A stretch of 64,000 nt of DNA from Streptomyces antimycoticus (GTDB lineage Bacteria; Actinomycetota; Actinomycetes; Streptomycetales; Streptomycetaceae). The stretch is taken from NCBI RefSeq assembly GCF_005405925.1, contig NZ_BJHV01000001.1, positions 9,734,001-9,798,000 on the forward strand, in the 5' to 3' direction. Below the pieces are notes generated by a model. It was not told where the DNA came from, made no database searches, and saw only the letters and a list, made by a program, of their open reading frames with translations. Shown one piece after another: positions 8,678 to 17,592 of the stretch (its first letter is position 1; every line of letters starts with the position of its first letter). The position numbers and the translations under genes are program-made.

Positions 8678-9850
8678 ATGAGCTACAACCCCACCCCCGA
8701 GGACAGGTTCACCTTCGGACTGTGGACGGTCGGCTGGCAGGGCCGGGACCCGTTCGGGGACGCCACCCGCCCGGCGCTCGACCCCGTGGAGTCCGTGACC
8801 CGGCTCGCCGAACTCGGCGCGTACGGCGTCACCTTCCACGACGACGACCTCATCCCCTTCGGGGCCTCGGCGACCGAGCGCGAATCGCATATCAAGCGCT
8901 TCCGGCAGGCCCTGGACGCCACCGGGATGAGCGTGCCCATGGCCACCACCAACCTCTTCACCCATCCCGTCTTCAAGGACGGCGCCTTCACGGCCAACGA
9001 CCGCGATGTGCGCCGCTACGCGCTGCGCAAGACCATGCGCAACATCGACCTCGCCGCCGAACTGGGCGCCAAGACCTATGTGGCCTGGGGCGGCCGCGAG
9101 GGCGCGGAGTCCGGCGGGGCCAAGGACGTGCGCGCCGCGCTCGACCGCATGAAGGAGGCGTTCGACCTGCTCGGCGCCTACGTCACCGAGCAGGGCTACG
9201 ATCTGCGCTTCGCCATCGAGCCCAAGCCCAACGAGCCGCGCGGCGACATCCTGCTGCCGACCGTCGGCCACGCGCTGGCCTTCATCGAGCGGCTGGAGCG
9301 GCCCGAGCTGTACGGCGTCAACCCGGAGGTCGGCCATGAGCAGATGGCCGGGCTGAACTTCCCGCACGGCATCGCCCAGGCACTGTGGGCGGGCAAGCTC
9401 TTCCACATCGACCTCAACGGCCAGAACGGCATCAAGTACGACCAGGACCTGCGGTTCGGCGCGGGCGATCTGCGGGCCGCCTTCTGGCTCGTCGACCTGC
9501 TGGAGACGGGCGGCTACGAGGGCCCGCGCCACTTCGACTTCAAGCCCCCGCGCACCGAGGACATCTCGGGCGTCTGGGCCTCGGCGGCGGGCTGCATGCG
9601 CAATTACCTCATCCTCAAGGAGCGGGCGGCCGCCTTCCGCGCCGACCCCGAGGTCCAGGAGGCGCTGCGCGCCTCGCGCCTGGACCAGCTGGGCGAGCCG
9701 ACCCTTCAGGAGGGCGAGACCCCGGCGGCGCTGCTCGCGGACCGCACCGCCTTCGAGGACTTCGACGTCGAGGCGGCCGCCGAGCGCGGTATGGCCTTCG
9801 AGCGTCTGGACCAGCTCGCCATGGACCATCTGCTCGCCGCGCGCGGCTGA
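8678..9850 (+). CDS. xylA: xylose isomerase
   Basis: 390 residues, the usual length for actinobacterial (class I) enzymes. It interconverts D-xylose and D-xylulose (and glucose/fructose) using two divalent metal ions. The active-site residues are visible: [12 protein letters not shown] (catalytic His and Asp), [13 protein letters not shown] (Glu metal ligand and Lys), [36 protein letters not shown], and HFDFKPPR. It works directly before xylulokinase in xylose catabolism. A strong hairpin follows the stop codon. Confidence 0.97.
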   Translation: MSYNPTPEDRFTFGLWTVGWQGRDPFGDATRPALDPVESVTRLAELGAYGVTFHDDDLIPFGASATERESHIKRFRQALDATGMSVPMATTNLFTHPVFKDGAFTANDRDVRRYALRKTMRNIDLAAELGAKTYVAWGGREGAESGGAKDVRAALDRMKEAFDLLGAYVTEQGYDLRFAIEPKPNEPRGDILLPTVGHALAFIERLERPELYGVNPEVGHEQMAGLNFPHGIAQALWAGKLFHIDLNGQNGIKYDQDLRFGAGDLRAAFWLVDLLETGGYEGPRHFDFKPPRTEDISGVWASAAGCMRNYLILKERAAAFRADPEVQEALRASRLDQLGEPTLQEGETPAALLADRTAFEDFDVEAAAERGMAFERLDQLAMDHLLAARG

Positions 9851-9856
9851 CCGCGT

Positions 9857-9896
9857 CCGGCCGCCGGTCCCGCCCCCCGACGGGACCGGCGGCCGG
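9857..9896. terminator. bidirectional terminator between xylA and pectinesterase
   Basis: A perfect 16-base inverted repeat has arms CCGGCCGCCGGTCCCG at 9857-9872 and CGGGACCGGCGGCCGG at 9881-9896, with an eight-base loop. It begins seven bases after the xylA stop and ends nine bases before the pectinesterase stop, so it serves both convergent genes. There is no U-tract. Confidence 0.88.
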
Positions 9897-9905
9897 GGCT
9901 CATCG

Positions 9906-11009
9906 TCAGGCCGACGGCTGCCAGCCGCCGAGCCAGTCGGCGATCTCGTAGTCCGCGGCCTGGGCGTCGGTCAGCTGCGGCCGGTCGGTGCTCGCCGCAC
10001 CGGAACCGGCGCCGGTGTTCTTGTACTCCCCGAAGCGGTCGTCCTTCCAGGAGAAGCCGCTCATGTCCGTCCACGGAGTGGTCTTGATCGCCGCTGACAG
10101 ATCCGTATTGCGGACGATCGCCTGCGGATCGAGGCTGGCGTCGCCACCGGCGTGCCACGGGCGGCCGAGGTAGAACGACCGGCTGCTGACATCCCCGGTG
10201 ATGTTGCTGTTGATGAACAGGAAGCCCTTCTTTCCGGCCGCCGTCGAGGGCGCCGCGACATAGCCGCCGGAGCTGCCGTCGTAGCGCTTGGCGAGCCGGA
10301 TCGCCGACTTGTTGATGACGGCGGAGGCACGGCCGAAGATGAAGTCGACGTTCCCCTGGATCCAGGCGTTGTTGATGTACACCCGGCCCACAGTGGACTT
10401 GCTCGCCGAGTCCAGCAGCAGGGTGTCCTGGTCCCCGACCGCCCCGATGTTATCCAGGACGATCCGGTCGCCCGCGGTGCGCAGCGCCACCGCCTGCTTG
10501 TCGGTGATGGAGCTGTTGGCCTCGTTGAAGTCGTTCACGAACTGCAGATTGCGGGCCTGGAAGTCATCGGCCTCGACGGCGACGGTCGCGCTGCCGCTGG
10601 TGCCGTAGGTGCCTCCGCCGGGCTTGGGGGTGCCGGAGGCGTTGTTGTAGACGATCGTCACATCGTTCTTGCCGCTCGTCGTGCCGACCAGCCGGATATG
10701 CGGCTTGTTGGCCGGGACCTTCACCGTCTCGCGGTACGTACCGGGCTTGACGGAGATGGTGACGGCGGACGGGTTGTTGGCCGGCACCGCGTCTACGGCC
10801 GCCTGCACGGTGGTGTAGTTACCGCTGCCGTCCTTGGCCACCACGATGGTGGCCGCCGCGGCCGGGGGCGTGGCGGCATGGGCCCGGGCACCGTCGCCGA
10901 GCCAGCCGGCGGCCGGGGCGGCGACGAGCCCGACACCCGTGGCCAGGGCCAGGGAGCCGATGAGCGGAGCGGGGCGGCGCCGCCGGGGGCGCCGTGGGCT
11001 GAGGGTCAT
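9906..11009 (-). CDS. secreted pectinesterase (carbohydrate esterase family 8)
   Basis: Start ATG at 11009 gives 367 residues: an Arg-rich N-region (RRPRRRRPAP), a hydrophobic segment and Ala-x-Ala sites around ARAHAA, i.e. a signal peptide. The mature protein is a right-handed beta-helix with the CE8 signatures VGDQDTLLL, GNVDFIFGRASAVI (catalytic Asp) and FYLGRPWHAGG (Arg/Trp substrate motif). It de-esterifies methylated pectin outside the cell. Next to xylAB it adds to a plant cell wall theme. It is convergent with xylA and monocistronic. Confidence 0.93.
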   Translation of the reverse strand: MTLSPRRPRRRRPAPLIGSLALATGVGLVAAPAAGWLGDGARAHAATPPAAAATIVVAKDGSGNYTTVQAAVDAVPANNPSAVTISVKPGTYRETVKVPANKPHIRLVGTTSGKNDVTIVYNNASGTPKPGGGTYGTSGSATVAVEADDFQARNLQFVNDFNEANSSITDKQAVALRTAGDRIVLDNIGAVGDQDTLLLDSASKSTVGRVYINNAWIQGNVDFIFGRASAVINKSAIRLAKRYDGSSGGYVAAPSTAAGKKGFLFINSNITGDVSSRSFYLGRPWHAGGDASLDPQAIVRNTDLSAAIKTTPWTDMSGFSWKDDRFGEYKNTGAGSGAASTDRPQLTDAQAADYEIADWLGGWQPSA

Positions 11010-11337
11010 GGTCGGTGACTCCGTCCCGTGGAGACGTGCCGAGGGGGTTGACGCCCTTACGGTCTCCACGGCCCACCCAAAGGTTGCCGCCCCGCCCCCT
11101 TCGGTCCGGCTGGATCTGCCACCGGTCCCGTCCGCCCTCACCGGCCACGGAACGACGGACTGGAAGGGGTAACCCCGAGGCCGCCTCCGCGCTGGGTCGG
11201 CACGGGGCGCGCTCCTCCCTCAGGGGCGGCGCGGACGACGCCGGGCGGCCCGTCCCGGCCGGTGGCCGCTGGCGGACGGATGCGGCCACCAGCCGTGCGC
11301 GGCTGAAGCGGCGCACGGCCACCGGCCGTGCGCCGCT
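11010..11337. other. intergenic region upstream of pectinesterase
   Basis: About 330 bases without a credible gene. It holds the pectinesterase promoter region and, at its far end, the terminator of the SWIM-domain gene. A nine-base inverted repeat CGTGGAGAC/GTCTCCACG at 11027-11035 and 11062-11070 (26-base gap) lies 18-61 bases upstream of the pectinesterase start. It is a candidate operator or 5' leader stem. I see no clear -10/-35 pair. Confidence 0.4.
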
Positions 11338-11344
11338 TCAGCCG
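11300..11344. terminator. very long perfect hairpin overlapping the stop of the SWIM-domain gene
   Basis: Arms 11300-11320 and 11324-11344 are perfectly complementary over 21 bases with a three-base loop (ACC). The arm reading starts CGGCTGAAGCGG. The stop codon of the gene on the minus strand (11338-11340) lies inside one arm, so the hairpin forms at the very end of the message. No T-run follows. Confidence 0.85.
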
Positions 11345-12615
11345 TCGGCGCCGGGCATCGCCAGCGCCGCCGCCGGATCGTGTCCGGCCGGGCCCGCCGG
11401 CCACCAGCGGCCGCGTTCCTTGCGATACGGCCACCAGCGGCCGTCGCGTCCGTAGCGCACCTGGAGATCGGCGCCCACCACGGTCCAGCGGTTCCCCGCG
11501 GCGCGCAGTTCGGGCGCCTGCTCGTCCTCCTCCCAGGCGGCGGCGAGCTGGACGCGGGCACGCGCGAGGGCTGCCGCGTCCGGCACCCACTCCTCCTCCA
11601 GAACGGTGAGCGCGGCGGCCCCGCCGTGCTCCCAGGCACGGACGGCCCGTGTCAGATCGGCGCGGTCACGCCCGCAGCCGGCCGCCAGCCGGGCGGCGAT
11701 CGGCGCCGGGGGACCGGCGGCGGTCAGCCGCACCGTGTCCTGCCACACCGTCAGCGCGGCCGGGATCGGGGAGGAGGCGTGGCCGGGCGAGAGGGCCTCG
11801 GCCAGCAGCCGCTGGGCGCGTACGGCGGCGTCCGCCGCCAGGAACTCCAGCGCGGCGACGTCCAGCCCCTCGGCCGGGTCCGTGCCGCCCGCCGGCGCCG
11901 GAGGACGGCCGGGCGCCGCGACGGCGGGCGGCGGCGCGGGCAGCGGCGGCGGACCGGGTGCGGCGAACGCCTCCCGGGCCGGTACACCTTCCGGAGCCGG
12001 GGGAGAGGCGTCCTCCGCCGCCTGTGGGAGGTGCGGTGCGGCCCGTGCCGCGCTGCGCACCTGGAGCTCGTCCAGCAACTCCCGCTCCCCGCGTCCGCGC
12101 ATCAGGAGCAGCAGATACGGATCCTCGTCCAGCAGCCGGGCCAGCTGGTAGCAGAGCGCGGCGGTGTGCGGGCAGTGGTCCCACGCCTCGCAACCGCACT
12201 CCGGCTCCAGATCGCCTATCCCCGGCAGCAGCTCGACGCCCACGGCCGCCGCGTCCTCGGCCAGCTGCGGAGGCATATCGCGGTCCAGCAGGGCGGCGAT
12301 ATGGCCCGAGCGGTCCGCGACCACCTCCAGCAGCCGGTCCCATTCCGCCTCGGTGAACTCCCGCAGCAGCACGTCGGATCGGTAAGGCGTGCGGTCGCGG
12401 TCCCGCACCACGCCGGTGACCCGGCCCGGACGAACGCACACCGCGCCCACCGCGCCCTCGCGCGCCTGCTTGCGGCCGCGCCTCAGCTGCTCTCCGTCCA
12501 GCGCCGTGTCCTCCAGGGCCTTCAGCCACGCCCGGCCCCACCAGGTGGCGGCGAAGCCGCGGCCGCCGACGGGCGGCAGGGCGGCGAAGGTGCGCTCGAC
12601 CTCGGCACGGCTCAT
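11338..12615 (-). CDS. SWIM zinc-finger domain protein
   Basis: Start ATG at 12615 overlaps the stop of the SNF2 gene (ATGA), giving 425 residues. The N-terminal part (FAATWWGRAWLKALED) precedes the SWIM motif CGCEAWDHCPHTAALCYQLA near residues 137-156, a CxCx(n)CxH zinc site. A Pro/Ala-rich linker of about 80 residues follows, then an alpha-helical C-terminal part containing AALEFLAADAAVRAQRLLAE. SWIM proteins are commonly encoded next to SNF2-type ATPases and thought to work with them on DNA or protein partners. The tight overlap supports a shared role here. Confidence 0.88.
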   Translation of the reverse strand: MSRAEVERTFAALPPVGGRGFAATWWGRAWLKALEDTALDGEQLRRGRKQAREGAVGAVCVRPGRVTGVVRDRDRTPYRSDVLLREFTEAEWDRLLEVVADRSGHIAALLDRDMPPQLAEDAAAVGVELLPGIGDLEPECGCEAWDHCPHTAALCYQLARLLDEDPYLLLLMRGRGERELLDELQVRSAARAAPHLPQAAEDASPPAPEGVPAREAFAAPGPPPLPAPPPAVAAPGRPPAPAGGTDPAEGLDVAALEFLAADAAVRAQRLLAEALSPGHASSPIPAALTVWQDTVRLTAAGPPAPIAARLAAGCGRDRADLTRAVRAWEHGGAAALTVLEEEWVPDAAALARARVQLAAAWEEDEQAPELRAAGNRWTVVGADLQVRYGRDGRWWPYRKERGRWWPAGPAGHDPAAALAMPGADG

Positions 12616-15554
12616 CGTTCGGTCCCCCGCAGCTCCACGAGCTCTGCCAGCTCGGCGTCGGTCAGTTCGGTCAGCGCGCCCTCGCCGGAGCCGAGCACGG
12701 CGTCCGCCAGCTCCTGCTTGCGCGTCAGCATCGCGGCGATGCGGTCCTCCACGGTCCCCTCCGCGATGATGCGGTGGACCTGCACCGGCTGGGTCTGGCC
12801 GATGCGGTAGGCGCGGTCGGTGGCCTGGGCCTCGACCGCCGGGTTCCACCAGCGGTCGTAGTGCACGACATGCCCGGCCCGGGTGAGGTTGAGCCCCGTG
12901 CCCGCCGCCTTCAGTGACAGCAGGAACACCGGGACCTCGCCCTCCTGGAAGCTCCGCACCATCTCCTCGCGCCGCGCCACCGGCGTACCGCCGTGCAGCA
13001 GCTGGGCCGGTACCCCGCGCGCGGCCAGATGGCCCTCGAGGATGCGCGCCATCTGGACGTACTGGGTGAAGACCAGGACGCTGGCGCCCTCGGCCAGGAT
13101 GGTGTCCAGCAACTCGTCGAGCAGCTCCAGCTTGCCGGAGCGCCCGGGGATCACGGGCCGGTTCTCCTTCAGATACTGCGCCGGGTGATTGCAGATCTGC
13201 TTCAGACCGGTGAGGAGCTTGACGATGAGCCCGCGCCGGGCGAGACCGCCGGTGCCGGAGATCTCGGCGAGGACCTCGCGCACCACCGCCTCGTAGAGCC
13301 CGGCCTGCTCCTTGGTGAGCGCGACGGCCCGGTCCGTCTCGGTCTTCGGCGGCAGCTCGGGGGCGATACCGGGGTCGGACTTGCGGCGCCGGAGCAGAAA
13401 GGGGCGGACCAGTTTCGCCAGCCGCGCGGCGGCCTCCGGATCGCTTCCGCTCTCCACGGCCTGGGCGTAGCGCCTGCGGAACGCACCGTGGGTACCCAGC
13501 ACCCCCGGTGTGGTGAAGTCGAGGATCGCCCACAGCTCCGAGAGGTTGTTCTCGATGGGGGTTCCGGAGAGCGCCACGCGGGCCTGCGCGCCGATGGTGC
13601 GCAGCTGCCGCGCCGTCGCCGAGAACGGGTTCTTCACATGCTGCGCCTCGTCCGCGACCACCATGCCCCACGGCCCGGCCTCGGCCAGCCGCTGCGCGTC
13701 CAGCCGCATCGTGCCGTACGTGGTGAGGACGAACTCGCCGTCCGCGAGGCCGTCCAGGCTGCGCGCGGGGCCGTGGAAACGGCGCACCGGTGTGCCCGGC
13801 GCGAACCTCTCGATCTCGCGCTGCCAATTGCCCATCAGCGAGGTGGGGCAGACCACCAGAGTGGGCCCGGAGGCTTCGGGGAGGGAGCGGCGGTGCAGAT
13901 GGAGGGCGATCAGGGTGATGGTCTTGCCGAGCCCCATGTCGTCGGCGAGACAGCCGCCGAGGCCGATCGAGGTCATACGGACCAGCCAGTCCAGGCCGCG
14001 CAGCTGATAGTCGCGCAGCGTGGCGGCCAGAGCGGCCGGCTGGGACACGGGCGGCAGCTGTGCGCCGGCGGCCCCCTCGGGGTCGGCGAGATGGTCCCGC
14101 AGGGCCTCCAGCCAGCCGGTGGGCCGCACCTCCACCTCGCTGCCGTCGGCTTCCGCGCGACCGGTAAGGACGGCACCGAGGGCGTCGGCGGGGGTGAGCT
14201 TGCGGTCCTGCCGGTCGCGGATCCGTCGCGCCGCCTCAGGGTCGAGGAGGACCCATTGGTCGCGCAACCGCACCACCGGCCGGCTGGCCTCGGCGAGCTG
14301 GTCCAGCTCGGCGCGGGTGAGCTCCTGGTCGCCCACGGCGAACCGCCAGCTGAAGCGCAGCAGCGCGTCGGCCGAGAGGAAGGCGGGGAACCGGAGCCCG
14401 GCATCGTCCCGAGCCTCGTCGTCGCCGTCCGGGCCGATGACGGCACGTGCGGTGAGTCCGCGGGCCAGCTCCCTGGGCCAGTGCACCTGGACCCCGGCGG
14501 CCTCCAGCGCCCCGGCCGCCGGGCCGAGCAGCTCGGCGACCTCCTCGTCGGCGAGGTCCAGGGCGTCGGGCACGGCGGCCGACAGCAGCGGGGCGAGCGG
14601 CGCCCAGGCGCGGGCCGCCCGCCGCAGGGTCAGCAGCGCGTCCATACGGGCGCGCGGACCCAGGGCCGGGACGACGGGCGAGGTGCCCGCCCAGACATCG
14701 GCGGCGTCCGCGACCAGCGCCGGGTCGGTGAGGCTGTGCAGCTGGAGGACGGCACGGAAATGCGGCCCGTCCGCCTTACCGTTCCCACCGCCGCCTCCGT
14801 GCAGCAGCTCGATACGGACCGAGAGCCGCACCCCCGCGTCATGTCCGGCGGCCACGTCTGCGGCCCAGGCCCGCTGTTCGGGCAGCCGCCGTGGCGCGGT
14901 GGCGGCGAAGGCGGGGCCGCCCGCGGCCGACGCCGCGGCGGGCGAGCGCGGCAGGCCGTCCGCCACCCCGTCCAGAAACGCGCGCAGATGCCGCTCGGGC
15001 TCGGGCAGCAGCACCGGGCCGGAGGCGGGCAGCGGCGTCGCGTGCGCGCTGGGCGGCATGGCGGCGGCCAGTTCGCGCACCCGTGTCAGGTCGTCGGGGG
15101 TGAGCGGGCCGACGCGCCAGGCGTCATGGTCGGTGGCGGTGAGCCCGGGCAGCAGCTTTCCGCGGGCCGCGAGTTGGAGGGCGAGTACGGCGGCGGCGCC
15201 CCAGAAGGCCGTGGCGGGGTCGCACTGCCCCGGACCGGCCTGTGCGGCCCGCGCCCGGGCCCGGGTGAGCACCGGCAGCGCCTCGCCCAGGGGCAGCACG
15301 AGCGCCCGTACGGTTCGTGTCCGGACGTCGAGGCCGGTGCGGGCGGGGCCGGTGGAGCCGTCGTCGGGGCCGTCCACCGGGACGGCGACCGTCAGCTCCT
15401 CGGCGGAGCCGGTGGCGGGACCGGAAGGGGGCGAGCCGTCCGGCCGCCAGAAGGCGATCCGGCCGGTGCGTGCCGGGTCACCGGGAAGGAAGACCGCGGT
15501 GCAGCGGGAGAGTTCGGCGACGTCGGAGGGTGTTGCCGCGGAGGGTGGGGTCAC
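12612..15554 (-). CDS. SNF2/RapA-family DEAD-box helicase-like ATPase
   Basis: 980 residues. The N-terminal about 480 residues are a bacterial SNF2-associated region ending near the DYQLRGLDWLVRM motif. The ATPase core follows with Walker A (CLADDMGLGKTITLIAL, about residue 538), motif II DEAQH near 631, motif III SGTPIENNLSELW, and a C-terminal helicase lobe containing LLSLKAAGTGLNLTRAG and RAYRIGQTQPVQVHRI. It translocates on double-stranded DNA using ATP; a DNA repair or transcription-recycling role is typical. It is transcribed just before, and coupled to, the SWIM protein. Confidence 0.94.
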   Translation of the reverse strand: MTPPSAATPSDVAELSRCTAVFLPGDPARTGRIAFWRPDGSPPSGPATGSAEELTVAVPVDGPDDGSTGPARTGLDVRTRTVRALVLPLGEALPVLTRARARAAQAGPGQCDPATAFWGAAAVLALQLAARGKLLPGLTATDHDAWRVGPLTPDDLTRVRELAAAMPPSAHATPLPASGPVLLPEPERHLRAFLDGVADGLPRSPAAASAAGGPAFAATAPRRLPEQRAWAADVAAGHDAGVRLSVRIELLHGGGGGNGKADGPHFRAVLQLHSLTDPALVADAADVWAGTSPVVPALGPRARMDALLTLRRAARAWAPLAPLLSAAVPDALDLADEEVAELLGPAAGALEAAGVQVHWPRELARGLTARAVIGPDGDDEARDDAGLRFPAFLSADALLRFSWRFAVGDQELTRAELDQLAEASRPVVRLRDQWVLLDPEAARRIRDRQDRKLTPADALGAVLTGRAEADGSEVEVRPTGWLEALRDHLADPEGAAGAQLPPVSQPAALAATLRDYQLRGLDWLVRMTSIGLGGCLADDMGLGKTITLIALHLHRRSLPEASGPTLVVCPTSLMGNWQREIERFAPGTPVRRFHGPARSLDGLADGEFVLTTYGTMRLDAQRLAEAGPWGMVVADEAQHVKNPFSATARQLRTIGAQARVALSGTPIENNLSELWAILDFTTPGVLGTHGAFRRRYAQAVESGSDPEAAARLAKLVRPFLLRRRKSDPGIAPELPPKTETDRAVALTKEQAGLYEAVVREVLAEISGTGGLARRGLIVKLLTGLKQICNHPAQYLKENRPVIPGRSGKLELLDELLDTILAEGASVLVFTQYVQMARILEGHLAARGVPAQLLHGGTPVARREEMVRSFQEGEVPVFLLSLKAAGTGLNLTRAGHVVHYDRWWNPAVEAQATDRAYRIGQTQPVQVHRIIAEGTVEDRIAAMLTRKQELADAVLGSGEGALTELTDAELAELVELRGTER

Positions 15555-15696
15555 AGCGCTGAGCGTTCCTCAAATTTGACTAGTGGAGCCCGGGCCGCCC
15601 GAGGGTACAGGATGACGGCGCGAGGAGGAACCGGCTGCCGTCGGTGTCCGTTGTGTGGAGTGAGTGCGGCTATGGGCCGTGAAGGAGGCGGGTGAA

Positions 15697-15879
15697 ATGT
15701 CCACACGCGCGAAGGTCGCCACCGGTGGTGTGGTGGCAGGTGTGATCCTGCTCTGGGTGTTGCCCTTCTGGGCGGCGCTGCTGGTGATCGTGGGGGTGCC
15801 GGCGGCGGCCTATCTGCTGCTCGACTCCTCCCAGCGCCGCAGGCTGCACAGGGTCTCCCGTAAGCAGCTGGGTCGCTGA
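15697..15879 (+). CDS. small membrane protein, 60 aa
   Basis: ATG at 15697 follows GAAGGAGG at 15681-15688. One or two membrane segments at about residues 10-46 (GVVAGVILLWVLPFWAALLV) are followed by a basic tail SQRRRLHRVSRKQLGR, predicted cytoplasmic. I do not recognise the family. It is divergent from the SNF2 gene. The strong ribosome site and codon usage make it a likely real gene. Confidence 0.7.
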   Translation: MSTRAKVATGGVVAGVILLWVLPFWAALLVIVGVPAAAYLLLDSSQRRRLHRVSRKQLGR

Positions 15880-16042
15880 AGCAGCCGGGCCGCCGAGCGC
15901 GGCCGCGGAAGGCGGCCGGCCGGGCTCGGGGCCACGGGCGGCGCGCAGCCGGGAGTGACCGTGCAGTACCGATCGCGGACCGCCCGCGACCCCGTTCGGG
16001 GCCCGGCCGGCTGGGGGAGCGGTGTCTCGTGAGGTCGCGCTC

Positions 16043-16840
16043 TCAGTGGGGTCGCATGGCCAGCTTGTCCAGGGCCGTCAGCAGCTCCGGCAGCTCGGGG
16101 CCACGGCCGACCGGCAGCACCTCGCCCGGAGCGTCGTCCAGCAGCACGAAGGCGATGTCGTCGGTCCGGGCCACCATGCTCCAGCCCGGGCCGTCGGCCC
16201 GGAGCGTCCGCGCGTCGCCGGAGGCGAACGCCGAACGGATCCGGCCCGCCGGCGGGGGCGAGGCCAGATAGCCGCGCGCCTCCTCGAGCACCCGCCGTAC
16301 GCCCCCGTGCGGCTTCTCGCCCGGGGCCACGAACGTCACATCGCTGTCCACCTGCTCACGCCAGATCGCCCACTGGAGTGCGATCTCATCGGCGCCGAGC
16401 CGCCGCTGGGCCGGGCCCCACCGCTCGGAGTCCGGCGGCGTCAGCGGCGCCCGGGAGGCGTCCGCCCCCAGCTCGGCCCCGAGAGCGGGGTCATGGGGAG
16501 CCGGAATGCCCGGGGCGGCCACGGCCACCGCGAGCGGCCAGCCGGGAAGGGAGGCGACCACCGTCCGGTCGTCGATGGCCAGGGCGTACTCCATCCCGCA
16601 GTCCCAGGTCGCGATGGCGCACGCCACGAGTGACACATCGTCGGTGACCACCGTCCAGCGGGCGCCGCCGCCGTCCTGCCCCAGCACCAGTCCGTAGCCG
16701 GTCTCGTACGGCTCCAGCCCGAGCACGGCACAGGCCTCGGGATAGTCGTCACCGAGCACGCTCGGGAATTGAGCTGGTGTCAGCAGCACCGCGGTCAGCA
16801 CATACAGTGCCTCGTCGCCTGACTCCTCCGTGGCGGGCAC
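16043..16840 (-). CDS. hypothetical cytoplasmic protein, 265 aa
   Basis: Start set at GTG 16840 because AGAGGAGG sits just upstream; an in-frame ATG at 16912 would add 24 residues with no ribosome site. The protein is acidic, soluble and without signal or membrane segments. Recognisable stretches include ALYVLTAVLLTPAQFPSVLG near the N-terminus and ARTDDIAFVLLDD near the C-terminus. I do not recognise a characterised family. It is not clearly part of an operon. Confidence 0.75.
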   Translation of the reverse strand: MPATEESGDEALYVLTAVLLTPAQFPSVLGDDYPEACAVLGLEPYETGYGLVLGQDGGGARWTVVTDDVSLVACAIATWDCGMEYALAIDDRTVVASLPGWPLAVAVAAPGIPAPHDPALGAELGADASRAPLTPPDSERWGPAQRRLGADEIALQWAIWREQVDSDVTFVAPGEKPHGGVRRVLEEARGYLASPPPAGRIRSAFASGDARTLRADGPGWSMVARTDDIAFVLLDDAPGEVLPVGRGPELPELLTALDKLAMRPH

Positions 16841-16942
16841 GACAGCCTCCTCTTGCGCATGCGGATCCGAAGGGCGATCCGTCGTCGCGCACCTTAACCA
16901 CCCAGTAGCCATGGAGTCGAGACATCGGGTCGCGGTCGGCCC

Positions 16943-17479
16943 TCAGCCGTCGGTCGCCGTCCGGAGTGTGTCGAGCGTGCGCCGCAGCCAGGACAGTTCG
17001 GCCTGGCTGGTGGCCCGGGCGATGGTGAGGATGCCACGGCGGAAGGGGTCCTCCACCTCTTCGGCCCGCAGCGGACGGTCGCCCTCGTAGAAAAAGCTCG
17101 ACGGCTGGCGCAGAAAGGCCATCCGGCGCTCCAGCAGCTCCGCCTGTGCCGACGGGTCGTCGAGATGCCGCAGGAACGCCAGCAGGGTGAACCAGCGGTT
17201 CTCGTCGGTGATGTCGATGTCCGCCGGATGCGCAAGGCGGCGGCGCAGCTCCGCATGCCCCTCGGCGGTCAGCGTGAGGACGTGCCGGGGTGCCGCCCCC
17301 GCGCCGGGCTGGGTCCGGCGGGCCAGCAGCCCGGCCTTCTCCAGCCGCTTGATCGCCGGATAGAGGGTGCTCTCGGCCACGGGTTTCACATGTCCGGTCA
17401 GTGCGGCGATGCGCTTGCGCAACTCGTAACCGTGCAGGGGGACGTCGTGGAGGAAGCCCAGGATGGCGAGTTCGAGCAT
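16943..17479 (-). CDS. PadR-family transcriptional regulator
   Basis: 178 residues from ATG 17479 (MLELAILGFLHDVPLHGYEL), the standard PadR N-terminus; an alternative ATG at 17497 adds MRHNAP. The winged helix occupies about residues 1-85, with KPVAESTLYPAIKRLEKAGL the recognition region. A Vir-like helical C-terminus for dimerisation follows. PadR proteins usually repress a divergent neighbour and themselves. A perfect inverted repeat between this gene and the divergent hydrolase gene fits that. Confidence 0.93.
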   Translation of the reverse strand: MLELAILGFLHDVPLHGYELRKRIAALTGHVKPVAESTLYPAIKRLEKAGLLARRTQPGAGAAPRHVLTLTAEGHAELRRRLAHPADIDITDENRWFTLLAFLRHLDDPSAQAELLERRMAFLRQPSSFFYEGDRPLRAEEVEDPFRRGILTIARATSQAELSWLRRTLDTLRTATDG

Positions 17480-17519
17480 GGGCGCATTGTGCCGCATGGC
17501 CGCTGTACCTCGCAGACGT

Positions 17520-17541
17520 AATACATCGACCACGATGTATT
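17520..17541. promoter_or_regulatory. probable PadR operator, with overlapping promoter for the hydrolase gene
   Basis: A perfect nine-base inverted repeat, AATACATCG then ACCA then CGATGTATT, sits in the divergent gap between padR and the alpha/beta hydrolase. It has the ATACAT/ATGTAT character known for PadR-family sites. A possible plus-strand promoter overlaps it: TCGACC at 17526-17531 and TAGGGT at 17549-17554, spacing 17. On the minus strand TATTAC (17518-17523) is a possible -10 for padR. Operator assignment is strong; the promoter elements are tentative. Confidence 0.8.
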
Positions 17542-17592
17542 GCCGATGTAGGGTCGGGTGTCCGATGCGATCCGTAAGGCGGGAGTCAGGCC

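Noticed and set aside
12993..15695. Long plus-strand frame opposite the SNF2 gene
   Set aside because: GC-rich antisense frame of a clear SNF2 helicase; no start signal and no recognisable motif.
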